DNA of 64,000 bases from Phycicoccus sp. Root101 (lineage in GTDB: Bacteria > Actinomycetota > Actinomycetes > Actinomycetales > Dermatophilaceae). Each line of letters starts with the position of its first letter. Within the stretch, counting starts at the first letter, position 1. The DNA is taken from the NCBI RefSeq assembly GCF_001426245.1, contig NZ_LMCM01000009.1, positions 398,527 through 462,526 on the forward strand, in the 5' to 3' direction. The position numbers and the translations under genes are program-made. This document shows positions 29,092 to 35,829 of this stretch, piece after piece. The notes under the pieces were generated by a model, which saw nothing but the letters and a program-made list of their open reading frames with translations, was not told the origin of the DNA and searched no databases.

Positions 29092-30096
29092 CTAGAGCCA
29101 CGTGTGGATGCGGACGGCGGTGCCATCCGGGCCGGAGCGGACCTGCACGAGGTCGCAGAGCTGGTGGGCCATCCACAGTCCACGGCCGTTCTCGTCGTCC
29201 GCCGGAGGGGGGAGGCGCCCCACCATGGGGTCGACGATCCGGCCGGTGCTGCGTAGCTCGCAGACCAGGGCATCGCGGGTGGTCCAGATCCGCAGCTCGC
29301 CCGTTCCACGACCGTACGTGACACTGTTCACGGCAACCTCGTGCACGGCGAGAGCGAGGTCGGCAGCCCGCTCGTCGTCCACGCCTGCAGACAAGGCGTG
29401 TGCCCTCGTGTCCGCACGGATCGCGACGTAGTCCTGAGCTCCGAAGGCTCGTCGCGAGACCACCACCGCCGCGAGTGGCAGGTCGCGGCCGAAGAGCGCC
29501 TCGACGTGGTGGGCACCGCCGAAGGCCGTGCTCTCACGGTGCTGCTCGACATCGATGACGACCGGATGCGATCGCTGTGCCTCGGCCAGCACCTCCGAGG
29601 ACAACGTCCCCGTGTCGTACGGGCACATCAACCACAGACGGGTGTCTGAGTGGATCGCCATGTTGAGCAAGGCTTCGTGCATCTGGCATTCGGCGACTTC
29701 ATCGCGTCGGCGGCCGGCCCAGATCGGTTCACCGATCCCACGCACGGCCTGTCCGGGGTGCAGATCGGTGAAGGCGCGCCATCGCGGGATCATCCTGGCC
29801 GGGTTGGCAGTCAGCTCAGCCGGATCGACGAACTCAACCTTGGTCGCGGTCGACCCCAGACCACGGCGCAGCAGCTCTGCGCGGGCTGGGCCGACCGCGA
29901 CCAGTACGGGTTGCCCAGCGGCAGTCCCGTTCGTGATGAACGGGAGTGTCCCGGCAAGGAACTGGTCGTCGTCCTTGCAGAAGAACGCCTCATGGCGAAA
30001 GCCGTCATGCGTCCGGGGACGACGATGGCCGCCCTCGAGAGCCTCGCCACCAGCCCACGAGGGCGAGACGCCTTGGTCCGGACGGTTCACGAACAT
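29092..30096 (-). CDS. MEDS-domain protein with anti-sigma-factor-type ATPase domain
   Basis: 334 residues. The first about 200 form a MEDS domain (FCKDDDQFLAGTLPF, CQMHEALLN, WLMCPYDT). Residues 210-334 are an HATPase_c domain of the RsbW type: N-box AVHEVAVNSVTYG and G-box GRGLWMAHQL. MEDS plus HATPase proteins are predicted anti-sigma or partner-switching kinases that respond to a small molecule. ATG 30096 has AGGA 5 nt upstream. No sigma factor or anti-anti-sigma gene is next to it; the two MEDS-LuxR proteins in the block may share its ligand. Confidence 0.87.
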   Translation of the reverse strand: MFVNRPDQGVSPSWAGGEALEGGHRRPRTHDGFRHEAFFCKDDDQFLAGTLPFITNGTAAGQPVLVAVGPARAELLRRGLGSTATKVEFVDPAELTANPARMIPRWRAFTDLHPGQAVRGIGEPIWAGRRRDEVAECQMHEALLNMAIHSDTRLWLMCPYDTGTLSSEVLAEAQRSHPVVIDVEQHRESTAFGGAHHVEALFGRDLPLAAVVVSRRAFGAQDYVAIRADTRAHALSAGVDDERAADLALAVHEVAVNSVTYGRGTGELRIWTTRDALVCELRSTGRIVDPMVGRLPPPADDENGRGLWMAHQLCDLVQVRSGPDGTAVRIHTWL

Positions 30097-30135
30097 CCGT
30101 ATCCTCGTTCGTCGGGGCGGCACGATCTGGAGGGG

Positions 30136-30173
30136 GAGCGGTCCCGGGGGCTGGTGGTGTCCCGGGACCGCTC
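30136..30173 (-). terminator. Hairpin after the 50-residue ORF
   Basis: Perfect 13-bp stem (GAGCGGTCCCGGG with its complement), 12-nt loop, 23 nt after the stop of the small ORF and 40 nt before the MEDS-ATPase start. Likely a terminator of the small gene. Confidence 0.55.
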
Positions 30174-30195
30174 ACCGAGCTGTCTGGGTGGTGGT

Positions 30196-30348
30196 TCAGG
30201 GGGCCAGACAACCCTGTGGTGGCTTCGTTCGAGTCCGTTCTCCCTCGGCCACGACCTCGGATGTCCGGACCACTGCCTTGCAGCACGCTCCGTCCGCATC
30301 TCGCGCGAACCGCTGGAACCAGGGCTCCGTCCGAACACCCGTCACCAT
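30196..30348 (-). CDS. Small 50-residue protein, unknown
   Basis: ATG 30348 has a full GGAGG ribosome site 7 nt upstream (GGAGGCGATTAC). It encodes 50 residues with no membrane segment: WFQRFARDADGACCKAV near the middle and a basic C-terminal part with a third Cys. A 13-bp hairpin follows the stop. It lies alone between the second AraC-type gene and the MEDS-ATPase. The strong start signal and the terminator argue for a real gene. Family unknown; the Cys pair could be redox or metal related. Confidence 0.5.
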   Translation of the reverse strand: MVTGVRTEPWFQRFARDADGACCKAVVRTSEVVAEGERTRTKPPQGCLAP

Positions 30349-30441
30349 GTAATCGCCTCCACCTCTGCTCGACTAGCCGCAGTGCGCAGGACGGTGGCCA
30401 GATCACGCCGAGTTGTCGCCGGCGTCCTCGCCGGAGCGTTC

Positions 30442-31473
30442 CTAGGCCGGCAGTCGCTTCAAGGTCTGCGATGGCAGCTCACCGAACGCCTGTCGGTACG
30501 CGGCGGCAAACCGGCCCATGTGCACCATCCCCCATGCGTAGGCCACGCTCTCCACGGTCGTGGTCATGACGCTCGCCTCCTCCAGGTCCTGCCGGATCCG
30601 GGTGAGCCTCAGCTCGCGCAGGTACGTCATCGGTGGCTTGCCGAGGTGGCGGATGAAGCCGTTCTGCAGGGAACGCAGGCTCACGTGGACTGCCCGAGCC
30701 AGGGTCGTCGTCGACCATGCCTCTTCCGGGTGATCGTTGAGGAGTTCGACCGCACGAGCGATGGTGGACGGGAGAACGGGGCTGGCAGAGCGGTCGAGCG
30801 CTTCGGTGTGGCTCTGCACGTGTCCCAGCAGCAAGGCGTCGATCAACGTCCTCTCCACCTGGCGTTCGGCGGCAGGGTGGGACAACATCCGTCCCCGTGT
30901 TGAAAGCTCTTCTGAGAGCAGGTTCACCATGCTGCGCCACACGCGGCCCTGGGACGTGTCGAGGCTCATGTGGAACGGCAGCCTGAACGGCTCCTTGACC
31001 TCCCGGTCCACGAGCGCCTCGAGTTCGTCCTGGAGGGTCGAATGGGGCACCATGACGCACAGCTGCGCGGCATCCGCGCTCCACTCGATCTCGGCTGGCG
31101 CACCGGGGGCGAAGACCGCCGCCGACCTGTTCGTCGTGGTCAGGGGCTCGGAGCCACCAGCGCGGGAGACGACGGAACCGCTCACAGGTGTGTTGACGTG
31201 GAGGTGCGTGGCCTCGTCCGTGAGCAGACGAAGGTGGCGCCCGTAGGCAAGCTGGCCAACCGTCGTCGCACCCACACGCATCGCGACCAGGCTCATGTTC
31301 ACCGGGCCCGGCTCGAGGGCGCGCACCTGGTTGGGCAGGAAGATCCTGCTCACGACGTCCTCCGCCTCATCGGACGAGACCGCCCTCAGAACCGTCACCC
31401 CCACGGGCTCGGGTGTGGCGTTCTCTTCACCCTGCGCCCAAGCCAGGTGGTTATCGCGTGCTGCACTGGACAC
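30442..31473 (-). CDS. AraC-family regulator with AraC_binding_2 domain (copy 2)
   Basis: 343 residues: cupin-like sensor domain (about 45-195: MSLVAMRVGATTVGQLAYG, LHVNTPVSG) and AraC-type double HTH (about 245-343, ending VHMGRFAAAYRQAFGELPSQ). It is a paralogue of 26835-27854. GTG 31473 has GAGGGGAG 8 nt upstream and is preferred over the open frame that continues to 31659. It is the first gene of the minus-strand block and faces a long AT-rich control region. Confidence 0.86.
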   Translation of the reverse strand: MSSAARDNHLAWAQGEENATPEPVGVTVLRAVSSDEAEDVVSRIFLPNQVRALEPGPVNMSLVAMRVGATTVGQLAYGRHLRLLTDEATHLHVNTPVSGSVVSRAGGSEPLTTTNRSAAVFAPGAPAEIEWSADAAQLCVMVPHSTLQDELEALVDREVKEPFRLPFHMSLDTSQGRVWRSMVNLLSEELSTRGRMLSHPAAERQVERTLIDALLLGHVQSHTEALDRSASPVLPSTIARAVELLNDHPEEAWSTTTLARAVHVSLRSLQNGFIRHLGKPPMTYLRELRLTRIRQDLEEASVMTTTVESVAYAWGMVHMGRFAAAYRQAFGELPSQTLKRLPA

Positions 31474-31880
31474 CTCGTGCGCTCCCCTCTTCAGACGGCA
31501 CGCGCTCGTCGCGTGACGTGACGACCAACACCAGTGACCTGGCGCCCCCTGCAGGGCCGGTCGTGCGAGCAGGAGCACGGAAGGACGCCATCGGGTCCGC
31601 GGTCTGCTGGAGCTGTCGCCGACGGATCGCGGGTGGAGGTCGTCCCTGTGCGTGCCCACCTACCTGATGCGCGCCCAGCAAGGGCTCGCGTTCGCATCAG
31701 TCCGTCAGCTCGTTCCCCTCGATTAGTTCGTGCACTAACTATAAGGGATCTCTGTTTCAATCAGAAATCGAGGCGTGGCTGCCGGTCCGCGAAGCCGACG
31801 CCATGAGGAGCGCACGGGCCCCGTGCAGCGGGACGGTGCCAACGCGTGGGATGGTAGGAGTCCACCAAGGAGACGAACAC
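31474..31880. other. 407-bp intergenic control region
   Basis: Divergent region between the AraC-type gene and the zinc-finger gene. Apart from the AT-rich repeat segment at 31717-31773 and the ribosome site AAGGAG at 31867-31872, I see no gene; open frames across it have no start signals. Confidence 0.5.
31717..31773. promoter_or_regulatory. AT-rich operator/promoter segment with nested inverted repeats
   Basis: CCTCGATT (31717-31724) and AATCGAGG (31766-31773) bound a segment that is far more AT-rich than its surroundings. Inside lies TTAGT-N6-ACTAA (31723-31738) and a TATAAG/TATAGT-like -10. It probably holds the promoter(s) and an operator for one or both divergent genes; the protein that binds is unknown. 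Confidence 0.45.
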
Positions 31881-32024
31881 GTGCCGGACCTGCCCCAGAC
31901 CACGCTCTGCGAGAGCTGCAACGAACCCATCGGCGCGGAACGGCTGGAGGCACTCCCCAACGCCACCACCTGCTTCGCCTGTGCGAACCTCCGGCGCCCG
32001 CCGTCGCGGGGCCGCTCGCACTGA
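31881..32024 (+). CDS. Small DksA/TraR-type C4 zinc-finger protein
   Basis: 47 residues from GTG 31881, with AAGGAG 8 nt upstream. It carries CESC and CFAC, the four-Cys zinc finger of the DksA/TraR C-terminus, with EPIGAERLEALPNATTC between, which is the family signature. The N-terminal coiled coil of DksA is absent. Such mini-proteins may bind the RNA polymerase secondary channel region or act otherwise; the role is unproven. Confidence 0.8.
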   Translation: MPDLPQTTLCESCNEPIGAERLEALPNATTCFACANLRRPPSRGRSH

Positions 32025-32164
32025 CCCTGCCGCCGACCGGCTGGCGGTGACCAGCTGGCGCCGGTCGGGTGAGGGGACGACCAGCACGGGTGGTTCGTCC
32101 CGTCACGCGAGACACACCCCGAACACCGTGGACGGGTTCCACCGACCCGTGCTCCACTGGTGGC

Positions 32165-32245
32165 ATGTCTTCGACCACCGCAGTGATGCGCACGCACATG
32201 GGCTCCATGTGCTGCAGCGTCATGCGGTGTTGCTGCTGCGCCTGA
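32165..32245 (+). CDS. Cys-rich leader peptide (26 residues)
   Basis: ATG 32165 opens a 26-residue ORF ending MCCSVMRCCCCA, with six Cys codons in the last 11 and a stop at 32245. It lies about 230 nt before the cysteine dioxygenase/rhodanese genes. Leader ORFs with runs of Cys codons are known in actinobacteria to control sulfur genes by cysteine-dependent attenuation: ribosome stalling on Cys codons when charged tRNA-Cys is low changes the downstream RNA. Here the genes degrade or handle cysteine sulfur, so the direction of control needs thought. No strong ribosome site is seen. Confidence 0.65.
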   Translation: MSSTTAVMRTHMGSMCCSVMRCCCCA

Positions 32246-32264
32246 CCCCGGCCCGCACCAGCCC

Positions 32265-32286
32265 CGACGCCCTCTTCGCGGCGTCG
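32265..32286 (+). promoter_or_regulatory. Hairpin downstream of Cys leader
   Basis: 7-bp stem CGACGCC/GGCGTCG with an 8-nt loop, 19 nt after the leader stop. It could be part of the attenuator. No T-run follows. Confidence 0.3.
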
Positions 32287-32309
32287 CCCGAACCCACCGG
32301 AGACGTTCC

Positions 32310-32531
32310 ATGGCCGCCAGCCACACGGCATACCGCCGCATCCACCTCGACCTGCTCCTGATCCAGGGATCGGTCTGTCGTCGCACGAACACGGCCCGAA
32401 TGTGTTGCCACCGCACGCATCTCGCCGCGATCCCCGCGACCTCCCAGACCATGAAGACCCACCCGCAGGAGAAGGACCATGACCGCCATCACCACCGCCG
32501 GGACCCCCGGCATCAACCGCTTCACCCGTAG
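32310..32531 (+). CDS. Second leader ORF, overlaps the cysteine dioxygenase start
   Basis: 73 codons; GGAG lies 7 nt before the ATG. The beginning contains RRIHLDLLLIQGSVCRR, which matches the pattern of the common actinobacterial putative leader peptides (RRHVDLLRV..ALCR). A further Met-Cys-Cys lies mid-frame. The ORF runs past the start of the dioxygenase gene in another frame, so its translation would be coupled to that gene. Likely a regulatory ORF rather than a working protein. Confidence 0.45.
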   Translation: MAASHTAYRRIHLDLLLIQGSVCRRTNTARMCCHRTHLAAIPATSQTMKTHPQEKDHDRHHHRRDPRHQPLHP

Positions 32532-32964
32532 CCAGCTGCTCCGCACCGCCGCCCTGTTCGCCACCGACCCGGACCTCGAGCGGCTGGTCGACCTCGACGC
32601 GCCCGAGCGCACCTGGAAGCGCCTCGACGCCACCGACCACCTCGAGATCTGGCTGATCGGCTGGCCCGTCGGGACGTCCACCGGGTGGCACGACCACCTC
32701 GACTCGGAGGGCGCGTTCCTGACCGTCAAGGGGACCCTGGCCGAGCACTCCTGGTCGCAGCGCACCGCCCACGAACGGCTGCTGACCGAGGGCGAGGGCC
32801 GCTCGTTCGGGAGCCACCACGTCCACGACGTCCACAACCTCGGCGACACGCCAGCCCTGTCGGTGCACGTGTACTCCCCCGCTCTGCGGGGGATGACCCG
32901 CTACGCGCTGCTCGACGGCACCCTGCACGCCACCGGCGTCGAGAAGGCCGGTGAGCAGTGGTGA
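32479..32964 (+). CDS. Cysteine dioxygenase (cupin)
   Basis: 161 residues of the CDO_I family. Fe(II) ligands are visible as the HxH in GWHDHLDSEG and the third His in VHDVHNLG; SVHVYSP completes the cupin core. The enzyme oxidises L-cysteine to cysteine sulfinate with O2. Some bacterial relatives use 3-mercaptopropionate; the sequence alone does not decide. The ATG has AGGAGAAGG just upstream. The rhodanese gene overlaps its end, so sulfur released from cysteine may pass between them. Confidence 0.9.
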   Translation: MTAITTAGTPGINRFTRSQLLRTAALFATDPDLERLVDLDAPERTWKRLDATDHLEIWLIGWPVGTSTGWHDHLDSEGAFLTVKGTLAEHSWSQRTAHERLLTEGEGRSFGSHHVHDVHNLGDTPALSVHVYSPALRGMTRYALLDGTLHATGVEKAGEQW

Positions 32965-33461
32965 CGATCACGACCGAGGCTCCCCGCACGTCCGACGTCC
33001 ACTGGGAGACCCGCCTGTTCAGCGACCCCGCGGCCACGTCCCGCGCCCGCGGCTGGGAGGCGCCGGCCTATGCAGGGATCGACGACCAGCTCACCGACGC
33101 GCGCAGCCGGCTGCGCCGCATCAGCGTCCGAGCGGCCTTCCAGGAGGTCCTGCACGGCAGGGCCCTCCTCGTCGACATCCGGCCTGCCGCGCAGCGGGCC
33201 GCCGAGGGCGAGGTCGCCGCACACCTCGGGCCGCTGGTCGTCGAACGCAACGTCCTCGAGTGGCGCTTCGACCCCCGTCACGAGGCGCGGCTGCCGCAGG
33301 CCGGCTGGGAGACCCGGGTGCTCGTGCTGTGCCAGGAGGGGTTCACCTCGTCGCTGGCGGCGGACGCGCTGCTGCGGCTCGGGGTGCACCGCTCCACCGA
33401 CGTGGTCGGCGGGTTCAGGGCCTGGCGCGAAGCCGGCCTGCCCGTCGAGCCTCAGAGGTAG
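32958..33461 (+). CDS. Rhodanese-domain sulfurtransferase
   Basis: 167 residues with one rhodanese domain (about 55-160): LLVDIRPAAQR, then the active loop LCQEGFTSS with the catalytic Cys, then VVGGFRAWREAGLP. It starts with GTG 32958 and overlaps the dioxygenase by 7 nt. It moves sulfane sulfur through a Cys persulfide. The gene ends 10 nt inside the 3' end of the convergent GroES-like gene. Confidence 0.9.
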   Translation: MVTITTEAPRTSDVHWETRLFSDPAATSRARGWEAPAYAGIDDQLTDARSRLRRISVRAAFQEVLHGRALLVDIRPAAQRAAEGEVAAHLGPLVVERNVLEWRFDPRHEARLPQAGWETRVLVLCQEGFTSSLAADALLRLGVHRSTDVVGGFRAWREAGLPVEPQR

Positions 33462-33823
33462 AGGCCGGTCTGGCCGTCCTCGCTGACGCGGGCCGCGGCC
33501 ACGGCGTGCAGGTCCTTCTCACGGAGCAGCACGTAGTCCTTGGAGTGCAGCTCGACCTCGGCCCGGTCCTCGGGGTCGAACAGCACCCGATCGCCCACCT
33601 CGACCTGGCGGACGTTCTGGCCGGTGGCGACGACGGTCGCCCAGGCCAGCCGCCTGCCCACGGACGCCGTGGCGGGGATGACGATGCCGCCGCCGGACCG
33701 CCGTTCGCCGCCCTCCCCCTCCAGGGAGACCAGCACGCGGTCGTGCAGCATGCGGATGGGCAACCTGTCGGCCGCCGCACGGGAGGAGGCGGACAGGCCG
33801 CCGGATGGGCTGGGTTCAGCCAC
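33452..33823 (-). CDS. GroES-like co-chaperonin
   Basis: 123 residues. The Cpn10 fold is clear: LHDRVLVSLE, GGGIVIPATA (mobile-loop region), VGDRVLFDPEDRAEVELHSKDYVLLREKDLHAV. It has about 25 extra N-terminal residues and is divergent from the housekeeping groES next to groEL, which is not here. It could act as an alternative lid or as a stand-alone protein. It overlaps the DUF3618 gene start region by 8 nt on the same strand. Confidence 0.85.
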   Translation of the reverse strand: MAEPSPSGGLSASSRAAADRLPIRMLHDRVLVSLEGEGGERRSGGGIVIPATASVGRRLAWATVVATGQNVRQVEVGDRVLFDPEDRAEVELHSKDYVLLREKDLHAVAAARVSEDGQTGLYL

Positions 33824-34085
33824 GACGACGGCGGGCGGCCCCGAGGCCGATGAGCGCGACGGCCGCCGCCGCGAGCGCAGCCACCCGCTCGGTGCGCAGC
33901 TCGCCGGTGGACGTCCGCGTGGCCTCGGTGAACTTCTCCCTGGCGGACGCCACCTGGCGGCGGGCGATCTCCTGCGGGGCGGTACGGGTGTGGAGCTCGT
34001 CGACGGTGCCGGCGAGGCGGTCGCGGGCCGCGGCGATCTCGGCCTCGATCTGCTCCACGGACTTGCTGGCGTGGTGGTCGCTCAT
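33816..34085 (-). CDS. DUF3618 protein
   Basis: 89 residues. The DUF3618 motif SVEQIEAEIAAARDRLAGTVDEL is followed by a charged helix and a C-terminal membrane helix (VAALAAAAVALIGLGAA). This is a common small actinobacterial membrane-anchored protein, often near cell-envelope genes; function unknown. ATG 34085 has GAGGAG 8 nt upstream. Translationally coupled to the GroES-like gene. Confidence 0.85.
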   Translation of the reverse strand: MSDHHASKSVEQIEAEIAAARDRLAGTVDELHTRTAPQEIARRQVASAREKFTEATRTSTGELRTERVAALAAAAVALIGLGAARRRRG

Positions 34086-34169
34086 GGCGATGGCTCCTCG
34101 GGTGGTGATCGGGTCAGGCACGGTGATCGGGTCAGGCGGGCGCCCGGGGGATGCGCAGCGGTATGGCGC

Positions 34170-34640
34170 TCAGTCGAGCCCGAGGTCGCGCCGCAGCTTG
34201 GCCACGTGGCCGGTGGCCTTGACGTTGTAGAAGGCGTGCGAGACGACGCCCTCCTCGTCGACGACGACCGTGCTCCGGATGACGCCCTCGACGGTCTTGC
34301 CGTAGAGCTTCTTCTCGCCGAACGCGGCGTACGCGTCCATGACGGCGCGGTCCGCGTCGGACAGGAGGGTGATGGACAGGCCGTCCTTCTCGCGGAACTT
34401 CGCGAGCTTGGCCGGGCTGTCGGGTGAGATGCCGAGCACCTCGTAGCCCTCGCCGCGGAGGGTGTTGATGTTGTCGCTGAAGTCGCAGGCCTGCGTCGTG
34501 CAGCCGGGCGTCATCGCGGCCGGGTAGAAGTAGACGATGACCTTGCGTCCGCGCAGGCCGGACAGCGAGACCTCGCCGCCCTGGTCGTCGGGCAGGGTGA
34601 AGTCGGGGGCGGCGTCGCCGGGGCTCAGTCGTGCGCTCAC
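34170..34640 (-). CDS. bcp: Thioredoxin-dependent peroxiredoxin, Bcp/PrxQ type
   Basis: 156 residues. Peroxidatic Cys lies in TPGCTTQACDF, with the second Cys five residues on, the atypical 2-Cys arrangement of PrxQ. YFYPAAMTPGC has Ala-Met where Lys-Asp (YPKDxTPGC) is usual. It reduces H2O2 and organic peroxides with thioredoxin. GTG 34640 has GAGGAG about 10 nt upstream. Confidence 0.92.
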   Translation of the reverse strand: MSARLSPGDAAPDFTLPDDQGGEVSLSGLRGRKVIVYFYPAAMTPGCTTQACDFSDNINTLRGEGYEVLGISPDSPAKLAKFREKDGLSITLLSDADRAVMDAYAAFGEKKLYGKTVEGVIRSTVVVDEEGVVSHAFYNVKATGHVAKLRRDLGLD

Positions 34641-34714
34641 GGTCGCGGTGCTCCTCACGGGGTCGGTGGTGCGAGGTCGGCTTCGGGTGGAAGCGACCCG
34701 GACCGATCCGGTAA

Positions 34715-34731
34715 TTGCGAACTGTTTGCAA
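34715..34731 (+). promoter_or_regulatory. Nur-like (nickel uptake regulator) box
   Basis: TTGCGA-ACTGT-TTGCAA fits the Nur box pattern tTGCaa-N5-ttGCAA known from Streptomyces. It sits directly before a TAGAGT -10-like hexamer (34732-34737), 67 nt ahead of cbiM, so nickel-bound Nur could block the transporter promoter. Confidence 0.6.
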
Positions 34732-34803
34732 TAGAGTGATGATCGGTCTGCGGCAAACCTATCCCAGCAGCGGCCGCAGCACCCCCGGCAGGCAGGAGCA
34801 CCC

Positions 34804-35493
34804 GTGCACGTCCCCGATGGTTTCCTCGACGCACCGACCTCGGTCGGGACCGCGGTCGTGGCGGTGGCCGCCGTGGGCGTCGCCCTGCGCGGCGCGCGGC
34901 GGGAGCTCGACGACCGCACCGCCCCCCTCGCCGGCCTCGTGGCCCTGTTCGTCTTCGCCACCCAGATGATCAACTTCCCCATCGCCGCAGGCACCTCCGG
35001 GCACCTGCTGGGAGGGGCCCTGGCAGCGGTGCTGGTGGGTCCCTTCACCGCCACCCTCGCGATCACCGTGGTCCTCATCGTCCAGGCGATCCTCATGGCC
35101 GACGGCGGCATCACGGCCCTCGGCACCAACATCACGCTCATGGGCGTCGTCGGCGTCTGGGTCGGCTGGGGCGTCTTCACGCTCGTCCGGGCCGTGCTTC
35201 CCAAGCGCACCGCGATGGTGGTGCCGGCCGCGGCCCTCGGTGCGCTCGTCTCCGTCCCCACCGCTGCCCTGGGCTTCTCCGTCCTGTTCGCCCTCGGCGG
35301 CAACGCCGACGTGCCCTTCTCCACGGTCGCCACCGCGATGGTCGGCGTGCACGTCGTCATCGGCATCGGGGAGGCCCTCATCACGGCCCTGGCCGTCGCG
35401 AGCATCGTCCTCACGCGCCCCGACCTGGTCCACGGCGCGAAACCCCTTCTCGCACAACGCGAGCTGACCATCCGGACGGCGGTGTCGGCATGA
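34804..35493 (+). CDS. cbiM: ECF transporter S-component CbiM (Ni/Co)
   Basis: 229 residues, about six membrane helices. It begins MHVPDGFLD from a GTG start; the His 2 near the N-terminus is the metal-binding residue typical of CbiM/NikM, and TQMINFPIAAGTSGHLLGG is the second family block. The substrate-binding part of an energy-coupling-factor importer for Ni2+ or Co2+. AGGAG lies 5 nt upstream. A Nur-like box favours nickel; no cobalamin riboswitch is seen. First gene of a four-gene overlapping operon. Confidence 0.93.
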   Translation: MHVPDGFLDAPTSVGTAVVAVAAVGVALRGARRELDDRTAPLAGLVALFVFATQMINFPIAAGTSGHLLGGALAAVLVGPFTATLAITVVLIVQAILMADGGITALGTNITLMGVVGVWVGWGVFTLVRAVLPKRTAMVVPAAALGALVSVPTAALGFSVLFALGGNADVPFSTVATAMVGVHVVIGIGEALITALAVASIVLTRPDLVHGAKPLLAQRELTIRTAVSA

Positions 35494-35828
35494 CGTCGCC
35501 CCGCTCGTCCCACCGCCGCCTCTCCACCCGCACGCTCGTCGTGGTCGGCGTCCTGGTCTCGCTGTTCCTGGCCGGCGTGGTCTCCTACTACGCCTCCAGC
35601 CACCCCGACGGACTCATGTTCGTCGCGGGCGAGAAGGGGTTCCTGGCCAGCGAGAAGGGCCACGCGACCAGCGGCTCGCCGTTCGCGGGGTACGCCACCC
35701 ACGGGATCGGTAACGCCCGCCTCTCGGGCGGCATCGCCGGTGTCGTCGGGGTCGCCGTCGTGGGCGCCCTCGCCTTCGGACTGTTCACGGTGCTCCGCCG
35801 CCGCGGGCACGACCAGCACGGCGACTGA
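35490..35828 (+). CDS. PDGLE-domain CbiN-like component
   Basis: 112 residues with an N-terminal helix (about 16-36), a SSHPDGL motif at 41-47 in the external loop and a second helix near the C-terminus. This is the PDGLE family that replaces CbiN/NikN in CbiM transporters and helps metal loading. It overlaps cbiM by 4 nt. Confidence 0.88.
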   Translation: MTSPRSSHRRLSTRTLVVVGVLVSLFLAGVVSYYASSHPDGLMFVAGEKGFLASEKGHATSGSPFAGYATHGIGNARLSGGIAGVVGVAVVGALAFGLFTVLRRRGHDQHGD

Positions 35829-35829
35829 G

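Noticed and set aside
29650..30903. 417-codon plus-strand frame across the MEDS-ATPase, small ORF and AraC genes
   Set aside because: Arg/Ser-rich shadow; the minus-strand genes have domains and ribosome sites.
34738..34803. Cobalamin riboswitch before cbiM
   Set aside because: The leader is only about 65 nt and has no B12-box-like sequence; the Nur-like box explains control better.
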